This document shows, in pieces, positions 12,116 to 23,977 of a stretch of 64,000 nt of DNA. The DNA is taken from the NCBI GenBank assembly GCA_036852015.1, contig JAANDG010000033.1:186001-250000 (forward strand), written 5' to 3'. This DNA comes from Pelodera strongyloides (taxonomy: Eukaryota; Nematoda; Chromadorea; Rhabditida; Rhabditidae). Made by a program: the position numbers and the translations under genes. The notes beneath the pieces were generated by a model. The model saw only the letters and a program-made list of their open reading frames with translations. It was not told the DNA's origin and made no database searches. The stretch's first letter is position 1; every line of letters starts with the position of its first letter.

Positions 12116-15100
12116 TTAACTTGCATTCTCTTATGTGCTGCTCTTCTCTATGACAACAACGCGCTCGCCGTGTAGCTTGCCGCAGTAGTTAAGTAACACG
12201 TCAGATAGTGTGATTAACTATGACTCGTATTTATTTTTCGTCGAATTTTAATTATTTTGTAAATTATTTTGTATATTATAGTTTAGTTAGTTAACTTGCA
12301 TTCTCTTATGTGCTGCTTTTCTCTATGACAACAACGCGCTCGCCGTGTAGCTTGCCGCAGTAGTTAAGTAACACGTCAGATAGTGTGATTAACTATGACT
12401 CGTATTTATTTTTCGTCGAATTTTAATTATTTTGTAAATTATTTTGTATATTATAGTTTATGTTAGTTAACTTGCATTCTCTTATGTGCTGCTCTTCTCT
12501 ATGGCAACAACGCGCTCGCCGTGTAGCTTGCCGCAGTAGTTAAGTAACACGTCAGATAATGTGATTAACAATGACTCGTATTTATTTTTCGTCGAATTTT
12601 AATTATTTTGTAAATTATTTTGTATATTAGAGTATATGTTAGTTAACTTGCATTCTCTTATGTGCTGCTCTTCTCTATGGCGACAACGCGCTCGCCGTGT
12701 AGCTTGCCGCAGTAGTTAAGTAACACGTCAGATAATGTGATTAACTATGACTCGTATTTATTTTTCGTCGAATTTTAATTATTTTGTAAATTATTTTGTA
12801 TATTAGAGTATATGTTAGTTAACTTGCATTCTCTTATGTGCTGCTTTTCTCTATGACAACAACGCGCTCGCCGTGTAGCTTGCCGCAGTAGTTAAGTAAC
12901 ACGTCAGATAGTGTGATTAACTATGACTCGTATTTATTTTTCGTCGAATTTTAATTATTTTGTATATTATAGTTTATGTTAGTTAACTTGCATTCTCTTA
13001 TGTGCTGCTTTTCTCTATGACAACAACGCGCTCGCCGTGTAGCTTGCCGCAGTAGTTAAGTAACACGTCAGATAGCGTGATTAACTATGACTCGTATTTA
13101 TTTTTCGTCGAATTTTAATTATTTTGTAAATTATTTTGTATATTATAGTATATGTTAGTTAACTTGCATTCTCTTATGTGCTACTTTTCTCTATGACAAC
13201 AACGCGCTCGCCGTGTAGCTTGCCGCAGTAGTTAAGTAACACGTCAGATAGCGTGATTAACTATGACTCGTATTTATTTTTCGTCGAATTTTAATTATTT
13301 TGTAAATTATTTTGTATATTATAGTATATGTTAGTTAACTTGCATTCTCTTATGTGTTACTTTTCTCTATGACAACAACGCGCTCGCCGTGTAGCTTGCC
13401 GCAGTAGTTAAGTAACACGTCAGATAGCGTGATTAACTATGACTCGTATTTATTTTTCGTCGAATTTTAATTATTTTGTATATTATAGTATATGTTAGTT
13501 AACTTGCATTCTCTTATGTGCTACTTTTCTCTATGACAACAACGCGCTCGCCGTGTAGCTTGCCGCAGTTTAAGTAACACGTCAGATAGCGTGATTAACT
13601 ATGACTCGTATTTATTTTTCGTCGAATTTTAATTATTTTGTAATTATTTTGTATATTATAGTATTGTTAGTTAACTTGCATTCTCTTATGTGCTGCTTTT
13701 CTCTATGAACAACGCGCTCGCCGTGTAGCTTGCCGCAGTAGTTAAGTAACACGTCAGATAATGTGATTAACTATGACTCGTATTTATTTTTCGTCGAATT
13801 TTAATTATTTGTAAATTATTTTGTATATTATAGTATATGTTAGTTAACTTGCATTCTCTTATGTGTTACTTTTCTCTATGACAACAACGCGCTCGCCGTG
13901 TAGCTTGCCGCAGTAGTTAAGTAACACGTCAGATAGCGTGATTAACTATGACTCGTATTTATTTTTCGTCGAATTTTAATTATTTTTTATTATTTTGTAT
14001 ATTATAGTATATGTTAGTTAACTTGCATTCTCTTATGTGCTACTTTTCTCTATGACAACAACGCGCTCGCCGTGTAGCTTGCCGCAGTAGTTAAGTAACA
14101 CGTCAGATAGCGTGATTAACTATGACTCGTATTTATTTTTCGTCGAATTTTAATTATTTTGTAAATTATTTTGTATATTATAGTATATGTTAGTTAACTT
14201 GCATTCTCTTATGTGCTGCTTTTCTCTATGACAACAACGCGCTCGCCGTGTAGCTTGCCGCAGTAGTTAAGTAACACGTCAGATAATGTGATTAACTATG
14301 ACTCGTATTTATTTTTCGTCGAATTTTAATTATTTTGTAAATTATTTTGTATATTATAGTATATGTTAGTTAACTTGCATTCTCTTATGTGCTGCTTTTC
14401 TCTATGACAACAACGCGCTCGCCGTGTAGCTTGCCGCAGTAGTTAAGTAACACGTCAGATAATGTGATTAACTATGACTCGTATTTATTTTTCGTCGAAT
14501 TTTAATTATTTTGTAAATTATTTTGTATATTATAGTATATGTTAGTTAACTTGCATTCTCTTATGTGCTGCTCTTCTCTATGACAACAACGCGCTCGCCG
14601 TGTAGCTTGCCGCAGTAGTTAAGTAACACGTCAGTTAATGTGATTAACTATGACTCGTATTTATTTTTCGTCGAATTTTAGTTATTTTGTAAATTATTTT
14701 GTATATTATAGTATATGTTAGTTAACTTGCATTCTCTTATGTGCTGCTTTTCTCTATGACAACAACGCGCTCGCCGTGTAGCTTGCCGCAGTAGTTAAGT
14801 AACACGTCAGTTAATGTGATTAACTATGACTCGTATTTATTTTTCGTCGAATTTTAGTTATTTTGTATATTATAGTATATGTTAGTTAACTTGCATTCTC
14901 TTATGTGCTGCTTTTCTCTATGACAACAACGCGCTCGCCGTGTAGCTTGCCGCAGTAGTTAAGTAACACGTCAGTTAATGTGATTAACTATGACTCGTAT
15001 TTATTTTTCGTCGAATTTTAATTATTTAGTATATTATAGTTTATGTTAGTTAACTTGCATTCTCTTATGTGCTGCTTTTCTCTATGGCAACAACGCGCTC

Positions 15101-15478
15101 GCCGTGTAGCTTGCCGCAGTAGTTAAGTAACATGTCAGTTAATGTGATTAACTATGACTCGTATTTATTTTTCATCGAATTTTAATTATTTTGTAAATTA
15201 TTTTGTATATTTTAGTTAACTTGCATTCTCTTATGTGCTGCACTTCTCTATGGCAACAACGCGCTCGCCGTGTAGCTTGCCGCAGTAGTTAAGTAACACG
15301 TCAGTTAATGTGATTAACTATGACTCGTATTTATTTTTCATCGAATTTTAATTATTTTGTAAATTATTTTGTATATTTTAGTTAACTTGCATTCTCTTAT
15401 GTGCTGCACTTCTCTATGGCAACAACGCGCTCGCCGTGTAGCTTGCCGCAGTAGTTAAGTAACACATCAGAGAATGTG
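12116..15478. repeat. Satellite array, 20 units of ~176/164 bp
   Basis: Units begin at TTGCATTCTC: 12121, 12296, 12472, 12648, 12824, 12988, 13164, 13340, 13504, 13676, 13849, 14023, 14199, 14375, 14551, 14727, 14891, 15055, 15221 and 15387. Most are 176 bases; several are 164 because they lack one 12-base piece of the direct repeat (TTTTGTAAATTA). Each carries the GC-rich core CGCGCTCGCCGTGTAGCTTG and an AT-rich half. Variants cluster by neighbourhood (gtcagata in early units, gtcagtta in late ones), as expected from unequal exchange. No coding frame. Confidence 0.97.
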
Positions 15479-16109
15479 ATTCAGTGTGACTATTGCTTTT
15501 TCAACCTTTCATCATTTTGATGCACACATTTTACGCATTAGTAAATATTTATATATGTATTTCTTCGCCAAATATCTGTATATCAAATATGAAAAAAATT
15601 ATTATGAAATAAAGTTTCTTTTTTTCTAATTTCTCGCTATTTGCGGAGTATTTTGTTTACTTTGGTTGTAAAGGTACATTGTAAAGATTTTTGTATTTGT
15701 GGTATCGATCATTATTCTATATTTATTCTATTCTATATAGACCGCTCAGCCACACAACACATGCGAGACATGTGCCTGTGGAAAAATATTAGTACAACAA
15801 CTGCACTTACGGCTTACGGCAGATCCTCCGAGCGCTTTCAAAAACGTTACCGAAAAGGTGCGGAAAAGGTGCGGAAATGGTGCGGGGCGCAACTTGCGCG
15901 CCGAACCAAGGAAAATGTTTCTCGCACCGAATCGGCGTCCATTTTGCGCCCCATTTCTATTCGGCGCGCATTTTGTTTCCCATTCCTTTGCGGCGCCCAT
16001 GTTGTGTCTCGAAATGGTGCGGCGCGCAACTCATCGGTTCTCAGTGGAGCGCCAAATTGTCGATAGGCGGCCGGCAGACAGTCTTCTCTCTTTTCCAATC
16101 CCCACGCGT
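15479..16109. other. Intergenic with GC-rich imperfect repeats
   Basis: From about 15850 to 16040 a motif AAATGGTGCGG(G/C)GCGCAACT occurs twice directly, and CATTTTGCGCCCC / CATTTTGTTTCCC pieces alternate with GGCGC. Overlapping open frames here arise from composition. No gene is supported. Confidence 0.5.
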
Positions 16110-16301
16110 CCGCGATGTGGCCGAGTGGTTAAGCAGCGGACTAGTAATCCGAGTCCGTGTGCTGGTCGGCAGGTTCGATCTTTGCGAAGTGCTTGTGCCT
16201 TGACATGCATTGCAAGCCATAAGCACTACCTTGATGTGATTTTCCGTTTAACCGCTGAGAAAACGCCAACTTGGCGTTAGGCATGTCAAAAAAAAAAGAC
16301 T
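16110..16301 (+). mobile_element. tRNA(Ser)-derived SINE
   Basis: The head GATGTGGCCGAGTGGTTAAG (A-box of serine-type tRNAs), an anticodon arm GGACTAGTAATCC and the B-box AGGTTCGATC (16171-16180) are followed by an unrelated body with 'cgccaacttggcgttaggca' and a run of ten A residues ending near 16301. This head-body-A tail order is that of a SINE. The anticodon would read AGT, which does not fit a serine body, so it is not a working tRNA gene. Confidence 0.75.
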
Positions 16302-16418
16302 TAGGAAACGCCACCCTGGCGTTGGGTGCATTTCAACATTTTCACGGCGTTTTCGCGGGTTTCTTCAGGCGGATTTGTCCCAGTGGCGTCCGCTATCGCA
16401 GTTAACCTCCCCGCGTGT

Positions 16419-16780
16419 TTAAAGGGATCGGCTCACCTTAAATTGTGCCTGTTTTTTTTGTTTCTTTATTTTCTATAAGGGATAATAAAAATTTGGGATA
16501 CAAAAAGTAGTGTTATATTTCAATACTCACGAAGATATTAGGTGATAAAGTGGTGGATCGATCGGCCCGAAATGAAAAAGTGTAATTGTCCTGCCTTGTT
16601 TGTATGGGACAATTAACACTTTTTCATTTCGGGCCGATCGATCCACCACTTTATCACCTAATATCTTCGTGAGTATTGAAATATAACACTACTTTTTGTA
16701 TTCCAAATTTTTATTATCCCTTATAGAAAATAAAGAAACAGAAAAAACAGACACGATTTGAGGTGAGCCGATCCCTTTAA
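16419..16780. mobile_element. Large foldback MITE, TTAA-AGGG family
   Basis: The ends TTAAAGGGATCGGCTCACCT and AGGTGAGCCGATCCCTTTAA continue inward as almost perfectly matched arms of about 165 bases around a short loop near 16595. As RNA it would form one long hairpin. No coding capacity. Confidence 0.92.
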
Positions 16781-17547
16781 AAAAGTATTTAAAGCGGGTT
16801 TTTACAGCCGGGTTTTAAAACGTATGCTGGACGTTATATTCTCGTGTGGTGTATGCAAATACTGCGCGAGTTCTTGTATTCATTTGCATGCGACAATATG
16901 ATATGGGCCTGGAGGTGTCCAATAATATTTATTGGTCGATATAACTGAGGGGAGCAATGTGAGCTAGTTTGTAAGTGACCAAAAGGAACCCTAAGATGTC
17001 AGTGCAGTAAGGACAAGGTTTCAAAAATCGGCCGTTATTTTTCTTTAATTAAAAAGCCTTAATTATTGGACACCCGACAAGAAACACATGGAGCCGTGAT
17101 ATGTTTAACGTTTACTTAATTGCAAACTTATTGTTAGAAATTAACTAAACCGAATAAGTGACTTCGAAATGCGAGAGCGAAATCTTTTCAAATACGTGAA
17201 AAATTCGATTCGTTTTCCTTGTGGGTGGTTCGTTAACTAACGAAAACTATTGCTACAATATTCGGAGTAACTTCAAAATTATCATAGAAATTTAGAAGAA
17301 TGCTCAAATTTCGCTGTTGATAATTACTGAGTGGCGCGAAATTGAATCGGTGTTTGGGTAGCCAATCTCGAACTTTTTCGGCGATTTTCGTATATCGACC
17401 GCGCGTTTACATGTGTTTTTCGTGTTCCCTGCACTGTCGCTGAAGGAAACGTGCTATGTAGTTGTACCACGGTATCCTTTTTTGGAAAGAAGAAACAAAT
17501 GACGGCCTCGCGTACTTGCTGACTGAAAAAAAAGAGTAATAGAGTAT

Positions 17548-18029
17548 TTAAAGGGACAGGTTCACCTCGAATTGCACCTTTTTTATAATTTATGTTGATA
17601 GTATGACCTATGACGGTCAAAATGCGAAAAATGCAGTAAATTTCCTTTGCTCCCCGTAGTAGGAGAGCTTGCTCAAAAAAAGCTAAACTACCTCGAATCT
17701 ATAGAACAATTGGAGTACCGCAGCCATGGTATGTGGGAAATAGCGCAGCCGGGCCGGAGACTTAGAAAACACAGGGCCCTTTTATCATCCTCTGTCTATC
17801 ACAACAATATCTGCACCTACAGTCCTCCTGCGCTATTTCCCACATACCATGGCTGCGGTACCCCAATTGTTTTATAGATTCGAGGTAGTTTAGCTTTTTT
17901 TGAGCAACGTCTCCTACTACGGGGAGCAAAGGAAATTTACTGCAATTTTCGCATTTTGACCGTCATAGGTCATACTATCAACATAAATTATAAAAAAAGG
18001 TGCAATTCGAGGTGAACCTATCCCTTTAA
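17548..18029. mobile_element. Large foldback MITE, TTAA-AGGG family
   Basis: The ends TTAAAGGGACAGGTTCACCT and AGGTGAACCTATCCCTTTAA lead arms of about 210 bases that match nearly throughout, including CCGCAGCCATGGTATGTGGG and its inverse. The terminal sequence is close to those of 16419-16780 and 49258-50067. Confidence 0.92.
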
Positions 18030-18362
18030 GAGCTGTTTCGGAAACGTGAAACAGGCTCAAAAATCATTCAGGGCGGCTTTCGCTTTCCATATACAGAAAC
18101 TCTTTGAGAAACTCGCTACAAAAATTGAAAATCAGGGACAAATTTGAATGTACAGCTCTCAGTAGTTATTACTATAGTACATCTCTTAGTAGTTAGTACT
18201 TGCATGCGAAGATCTATGCTAATTCAAATTTGTCCCTGATCTTCAATTTTTGTAGCGAGTTTCAAATTAGACCTGTGACCTGTGTATGGAAAGCGAAAGC
18301 TGCCCTGGATGATTTTTGGGCCAGTTTCACCCTGTTTCGGGCTTGCGAACCTCTATGAGGTA
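18030..18362. mobile_element. Foldback element directly after a TTAA MITE
   Basis: The arm with GGCGGCTTTCGCTTTCCATA and AATCAGGGACAAATTTGAAT is repeated inverted around 18090-18330. It abuts the TTAA that ends the previous element. Confidence 0.75.
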
Positions 18363-18765
18363 TAACTATTTAAAAATTGCAAAATTCATCAACACGAGTG
18401 AAAGAAAAGAAATAAACTCAAGTTTTCTGCTAAATAAAACAATCGCTTGAGCTGACCTGAATAAAAGTAGCGTGACGGGTTGAATATGGAACATTAGGTC
18501 GTGTAGTATGTTGCCAATTAGAAGCAATAATTGGTTAGCTGGGTCGGCACGGTCAATCCATAACAAATACATCTTAAAACAGTAGCGAAGTTACGGTTAC
18601 GGTACGTTACGGGTACGGCAGTTACGGTAGTTTACGGGTACGGTACGACACGCTACGATAGCGCAGGTGTTTTCACAAGCGCGTCTGAGGTTGTGGTACT
18701 TGTGCGCGAACAGGTACTGTATACCTTTCGCGCAGAACTGGCCTACACTGCGCATCCTATAGCGC

Positions 18766-18890
18766 GCCGTATTCACCAACACGCAGGGAGCCCTCCCTGG
18801 CCTCTTCAGGAAGCTAGAGACTGCGAGAGCAGAAGAGATTCAGAGCGCTCGTGAGACTAAGGGTGGGCTTGCTGTGTGTTGATGAATCTG
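18766..18890. mobile_element. Decayed GAGGCCGTATTCACC foldback
   Basis: GCCGTATTCACCAACACGCA plus GGGAGCCCTCCCTGG, with a weaker inverse toward 18880. It is a diverged copy of the element at 59867-60009. Confidence 0.6.
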
Positions 18891-18922
18891 TGCGGTCATA
18901 ATATAGAAATCCCGAAACTCAC

Positions 18923-19466
18923 ATCAAATAGTGAGGGCAGGCGACATTGCAGAAAACAAAGAACGGCACGAATTCTCATGCCTGATGTTGTAGTGCCGCT
19001 CGTCTTCCTGGACACTAGCCAGAAAATGAGAATTACTGGGATAAGGCCAGTTTCGATGGCACAAATACGGTAGATCAGGATTCGTAATCGAGTCGGGTAA
19101 ACACCCTTAAAGCGGTTCAGTACGTGGTTCATGAAACGTAAGCTGGGCAACAGCATTTCGATCAACACTATGCATTGCATACTACATACCAGAACATCCA
19201 TGTATGCTTTGCAAAAAGATATACGCAGTAATTTTCTACAGTAATTCACATACACTTAGACGAGAAAGCGGTTGTCCCCATCAGTTTCATATTCATCGTC
19301 CTACGGTAGTCTGGTATGCCCTCTTGACTTCTCTAGTATTTCACTCTATGTTTGCTTTCAAATGAATTGGTTTTGGTAAATTATTTTTTTATCAACTCTT
19401 TCCTACATTTAATTAATTTTATTGTAACATGATATGGGTAGCTTCTTTCTTCTTTTTTGACCAACA

Positions 19467-19501
<35 letters not shown>

Positions 19502-20324
19502 GAATTACCATACCTCGCTCATGTAGGGTGCCAGGTAGCCTTTTGCTGTTGGAATATATTGCAAGAATTCCGACTGTTGCCATAATGGATAAGTGACAAA
19601 TAGTGGAAGAAATGACAATGGCAAGACAACCACAAAGAAGAAATAGGAAAAGATCTGAAAAAAAAAGAACATCGTGGACAACTGAATTCTTATGTATTTA
19701 TGCTGAATTACTCGAATTTGCCTGGAAGCCCAATTTATGTTAATTTGCATAAGCTGCATAAGAATGCTGGTGGGTTTCAAAAACCGGCCGGTATTTCGCT
19801 TTAAATGAACCAGTATGGTGTTGACAGCTAACCATGAGTGCTACTGGAAATAAGTGTGTTACGACGTGGCTACCACGAAAGGGAGTAAACTGCTGCTTAT
19901 TGATACTTTCTTTTTTCTCCTTTCTCTTTAGCAACTCCAGGATTATTCACCGCATCAACACACCCGTTCATAACTTTTCGGAAATATAATCGTGCACAAT
20001 CGATAAAAGAATAAAAACGATCCATTAGAGTGTATCATGGCGAATGTGTGAATGCGCAAGCAATAAAATATATGAATAATTCTCGAGTTCTGTTGAAAAA
20101 CACTCATCAACCATTGTCCCGACGACGTTTCGGCGTAGAAGAACGCCGGAATTCGATCCAATAAAACACTTGTACAGTAAGCGAGTTGGCTCTAAAATAG
20201 TTGGTTTTGGTTCTCACAACTTGAGACTTCGCGCTGTCGCCGCGCAAAGAGGGCGCGCAGGGGTTTACACGGTTGGCGCACGGCAAAAAGGGTGCCACAT
20301 GTGCACAAACCGTTCTCTCTATCT

Positions 20325-20368
<44 letters not shown>

Positions 20369-20586
20369 ATACTCTTTCTTCTCTCTTTCTGTCTTTTCGC
20401 TCTCTCCCTAACAGTCTCAAAAAAGTGAAAAAAGTACTGTACCGTTATGCCAAAAAAGATAACCATCTTATTATAACTCGGTGTATTTATGCGTTGATGT
20501 AATGGTAGCATCATAATGATTATATGCACAATTTGAATAGGAACACCGTAGAGGAATGACGCTCCGTATATAATAGATTGGAGCAT
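18923..20586 (-). CDS. Serpentine chemoreceptor-like 7TM receptor (srg-like), 3' end not found
   Basis: Exons in gene order: 20591-20443 (ATG at 20586), 20191-19964, 19892-19833, 19654-19514, 19105-18923. All joins are phase 0 and give 252 residues without a stop. Membrane segments follow in order: SIIYGASFLYGVPIQIVHII; MVIFFGIT+SQLAYCTSVLL; AMIHSNGSFLFFYRLCTIIF followed by PKSYER (the position of the nematode 'NR..P..Y..W' TM3 end); HLFPVALM+IFSYFFFVVV; and RICAIETGLIPVILIFWLV. Family knowledge: srg-class receptors are about 330 residues and act in sensory cilia. Doubts: TM5 seems to be missing between exons 4 and 5, exon 3 has a weak acceptor, and no exon was found after the GTGAGT donor at 18922. 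It may be a decaying gene. Confidence 0.6.
19107..19265. mobile_element. MITE fragment that supplies part of a splice acceptor
   Basis: It begins TTAAAGCGGTTCAGTACGTG and 'gttcatgaaacgtaagctgg', which is a diverged left end of the AGCGGT family (compare 34742). The other end is unclear. Read on the minus strand its terminal TTAA plus one G forms CTTTAAG|GGT, the acceptor used for receptor exon 19105-18923. Confidence 0.55.
19668..19804. mobile_element. Truncated family-1 MITE next to a receptor exon
   Basis: The right half is intact (GCATAAGCTGCATAAGAATG to CCGGCCGGTATTTCGCTTTAA, split here as CCGGCCGGTA and TTTCGCTTTAA). The left terminal repeat is missing. The break lies about 14 bases from the acceptor of receptor exon 19654-19514. 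Confidence 0.8.
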
Positions 20587-21344
20587 TTTCACTGAAATTA
20601 AAAGGAGGTTTCAATAAGAAATATTGTTTTCATCATTTTCAACTCGGGTGGTGCGCGGAGAAAACATTGAACGAAAATCGTGCGCTGTTTGGAAGAAAAT
20701 GTGAGAATCCATGGTGTCCGGATAAAAAGGTGCGCCACTACTTATATGGGTTCTCGCGAGGATGTGCGAAGTTTGAGCGAGGTGCACCGCGAGAGGCAGG
20801 CGCCCCCTTTTTGTCGCGCCGCAACAAGGTATGTAATAGTATAGCGTAGATAAATGGAAATGACAGAAGAATATCACTCCAAATTCGCCTTTTGTCTCAC
20901 TCCATATTTTGCGTAATGCCTGGTAAGAGACTCTGACTGAGATAAAAATAAACCACATAATTCACTCATTACGCATACATGAACTTCAAAAAGAATAATG
21001 CAATACGTGCAGTTGCGGGGCATAAATCAGCACAAAGTGCGAGCGGGCAACATCAAAAGCATACCAAATAAAAGCCGCGCACTTCCAAGCTAAAATTTCC
21101 CAAGTCACTTCCAATAGCAATGATAATTTTGTGAAAAATAATATAAAAACTGCATACTACACATTATTATAGAATGTTACTCGAACTCTATAGATGTTAG
21201 CTCGCTCTGCCTCTGCGTTTACGAAGCGATCGGTTACGAAGCGCAAGTGTTGACTTCGAAAAGTTGATTTTTTCGGTTACTGATTGTTTTATCGATAGTT
21301 CTCTGGTCGACTACTTTTCGATAGACTTGAATCAATAGATCAAC

Positions 21345-21545
21345 TCTGGTCCTTAGGCGTGCAGCGGGGACATGCGACTTTCCGCGTCCGCGGGAGAAGA
21401 TTGAAAATTTGCTTGAAAAACTTGAGACAGAGATAAACAAGCCCCGCCCTCTTTTCTGCGTCTCCGCCTTTTTATGTCAAAAAGCCATCTCTTTCCCGCG
21501 GACGCGGATTCGCATGCCCGCGCTGTGCGCCTGAGAACGTGGACG
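21345..21545. repeat. Inverted repeat with dispersed copy
   Basis: CTTTCCGCGTCCGCGGGAGA and its near inverse TTTCCCGCGGACGCGGATTC flank about 90 bases. The left part, including TTGAAAAACTTGAGACAGAG, resembles 28558-28640, which indicates an interspersed element. Confidence 0.6.
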
Positions 21546-22018
21546 TCTAGCGACTTGAGCGTAGCAAGTGACAACCTCCTGGTGGCTACTAGGAATCTAC
21601 TAGAGTGTAGAAGTATAAACAATGAAAGTAAATATTTGCAACGAGAATGCCGTAAATTTAATCAACCGGCAAAGATTATTAAAGTGCGCAGTATGCTTAT
21701 TAGGAACTACTCCAGACAACAAAAATAGAAAGAAAACAAGAGAATTACTAAAACAAAAGTAGTACACGAAAGTCTGGAAATACGAACGAACATCCGCAAT
21801 ATCTTTTCAAAATATAAACACACTGATTAGAAAAATAACAATTATATAACTTGGTCAGGTAGTAATTTCTATAAGTTGTAAGTAGTAATTTCAGGTAAGT
21901 AATACCTTGTGAATCTTGTGAAAACAAATGTCCATAAGTAACACATTATAATTATAATTTTCAAATAAAGAAAGAGAGAAAAATATTTTCAAAACAACGC
22001 CAAAGCTACGTATTCGGG

Positions 22019-22020
<2 letters not shown>

Positions 22021-22079
<59 letters not shown>
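22021..22079. repeat. (AT)n microsatellite
   Basis: About 29 uninterrupted AT units. Confidence 0.98.
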
Positions 22080-22082
<3 letters not shown>

Positions 22083-23395
22083 CCATTTCCCTCGGTACGT
22101 TAGGTACTCTAGTCTCTAGTAGCCTACCGTTCCGAGTGCACGTACGCGGTACACGAGCTTCTTTAGAATCGCATTATTGACACTTATTTCGTTGGGATAT
22201 TAGCTCCAGAAACTACGGTATCTTTAGCTAAAACGCCTGAATCTTGACGGAGCGTTTGCCTTGCTCGAGCCTGATTTTCGATTCTTTGTTTTGTACCCGG
22301 AAACGTACTTATCCATTCTAATTTGTTGATGGAATTTCGTTGTGGACATGAAAACAAACGAAATTACAAAGCTTTAAACCCTTCTGCTGTATTAAATAAG
22401 ATATCTAGCATAGCCAGCATAGTATTCCGCTTTCCTCTCTTCTCTGATTGTGAGTGTCATGCACATTGTCTTTGCATACGGATAACGCCGCTCTAATTTG
22501 GCACAAGTCTGGGACCTTACCATCGCCTGATTGTTTTGAGCGCCAAATTCCCTAAAGAAGTGACAAAATATGGCGGCTTTTACTTGTGGGAAAGTTTGTT
22601 CTGTACCCGGTACCAAACCTAGCCCTTAGTATCCGCTATCTGATTACTCATTGTAAGGAGAATTACTAAAGTCAGTATGGAGGTCAGTAGTGAGGAAAAT
22701 ACATATGAACACACCATGGCGAGCGCTATACGTATACGCTATCTGAGTTTCTACGTTTCTAGCATGAAAACTTGATTGATAATTAGCATGTATACACACA
22801 CATTCACACATACTACATGTTTTTATAAGAAAGTCACGCCTTGTTTGCATGAGAATTCACTGGACTAGACAATTAGACTAATTACAGTAAACAACATAAT
22901 TCCCGCGTATTCAACAAATTTCTCCCCATTTTTAATTACACACAACATAAAGTACGACTTTTCTGACTACTTCTTTCACAATAATTGAAAAAACTAGATT
23001 AGAAAACACAAATAAAGAAATACTTTACGCCTCAAGGGCGTGCATTTCAAGAGTATACAAAATTATTGAAGAGTATACAAAATTGTAGTAGAACGGCAAA
23101 CTGAAATAAATTCAAGTAAATTCCTAGTTTCAAAAATACCCCAACTGTTGGGAAGCCAGAGTGAGAGAGAGAGATCCAGTAAGAATTTGACACGATATAT
23201 AAACAGTCCTGAACGCTTACATAAAGTTTTCCTAATTTACTTCATTCTTTCACAATTTACCTTTTATCCACTTTTTAAATTCAAGAACATGTTCATAGTT
23301 CATAGCAACATCCGCACAGGCATCATTCCAGAGCAGAGTAGACGACGACTTCCAAATGACGAATTACCCGACGTCCTTACGATATGGTAGAACCA

Positions 23396-23975
23396 GAGGC
23401 CGTTTTCACCAACATTTACTTCTGTCAGAAAGGGTACTTCAGTCAAAAGCGCGCGGTACTTCTGGTTTCACCAACATTTACTTCTGTCAAAAAGGTACTT
23501 AGGTTAAGTACCTTTTTGACAGAAGTACGCTTTTAACACGGGGGGCGTACTTCCACCAAAAAGGTGAAAGTAAGCCTGTACTTCAGTTTTTTCTCCTTTA
23601 TGAAGACTAATTTACTTAATTTGTTTAATTATTGTATGGTTTTTATGGTAAATAAGTTTTGTAAACATTAATTGACAATGATGTCAGTTTTTGGATAACA
23701 TTTCACATATTAATAATGTGATTACACGCTTGATTTTTTATATATTTCTTGTTTACATGGTAAACAACTTTTAGTAATTACTTAGATGTGTATCATATTC
23801 GTTTTAAAACGTAAGCTAACTGTTATCCAACGTTTTCCTTCAAAAAAAGTAAATGTTGGTGAAATCCATCAAAAAGCGTGTGCCAGCGCACTTCAGTCAT
23901 AAATTTACTTAACCTAAGTACCTTTTTGATGGTCAAAAATTTATGACAGAAGTAAATGTTGGTGAAAACGGCCTC
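23396..23975. mobile_element. Inverted-repeat element with GAGGCCGTTTTCACC ends
   Basis: Left end GAGGCCGTTTTCACCAACAT, right end ATGTTGGTGAAAACGGCCTC. Internally, 'tttacttctgtca...aaaggtactta' is repeated in both orientations. The ends match those of 25191-25959 and 59867-60009 (consensus GAGGCCGTATTCACCA). No open frame of useful length. Confidence 0.85.
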
Positions 23976-23977
23976 CA

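Larger units (their letters stand above)
16789..18765. mobile_element. Composite dispersed repeat (copy 2)
   Basis: It has the same block order as 8199-9515: 16789-16890, a short block at 17500-17535 with CCTCGCGTACTTGCTGACTG, and 18372-18765. Two foldback elements (17548-18029, 18030-18362) interrupt it where copy 1 has a different one. The stretch 16890-17500 has no match in copy 1. Confidence 0.7.
20592..23395. other. Intergenic, no supported gene
   Basis: It contains a GC-richer block at 20660-20850 with an open frame ending at a GTATGT, an inverted repeat at 21345-21545, an AT microsatellite and a piece near 23020-23390 that resembles 50785-50930. One donor-like edge (22505, minus, frame ending REFGAQNNQAM) is not enough to call a gene. 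Confidence 0.4.

Noticed and set aside
12116..15478. CRISPR array
   Set aside because: The whole 176-base unit is repeated without unique spacers, in a eukaryotic genome. It is a satellite.
15641..16280. Overlapping frames of 80-141 codons in all directions
   Set aside because: Composition-driven in a GC-rich repeated block and a SINE. No splice signals or recognisable protein.
20107..20592. 161-codon minus frame with long RE/ER runs
   Set aside because: The RE part is the translated GA/CT microsatellite. Only the pieces at its two ends are receptor exons, and in a different splice arrangement.
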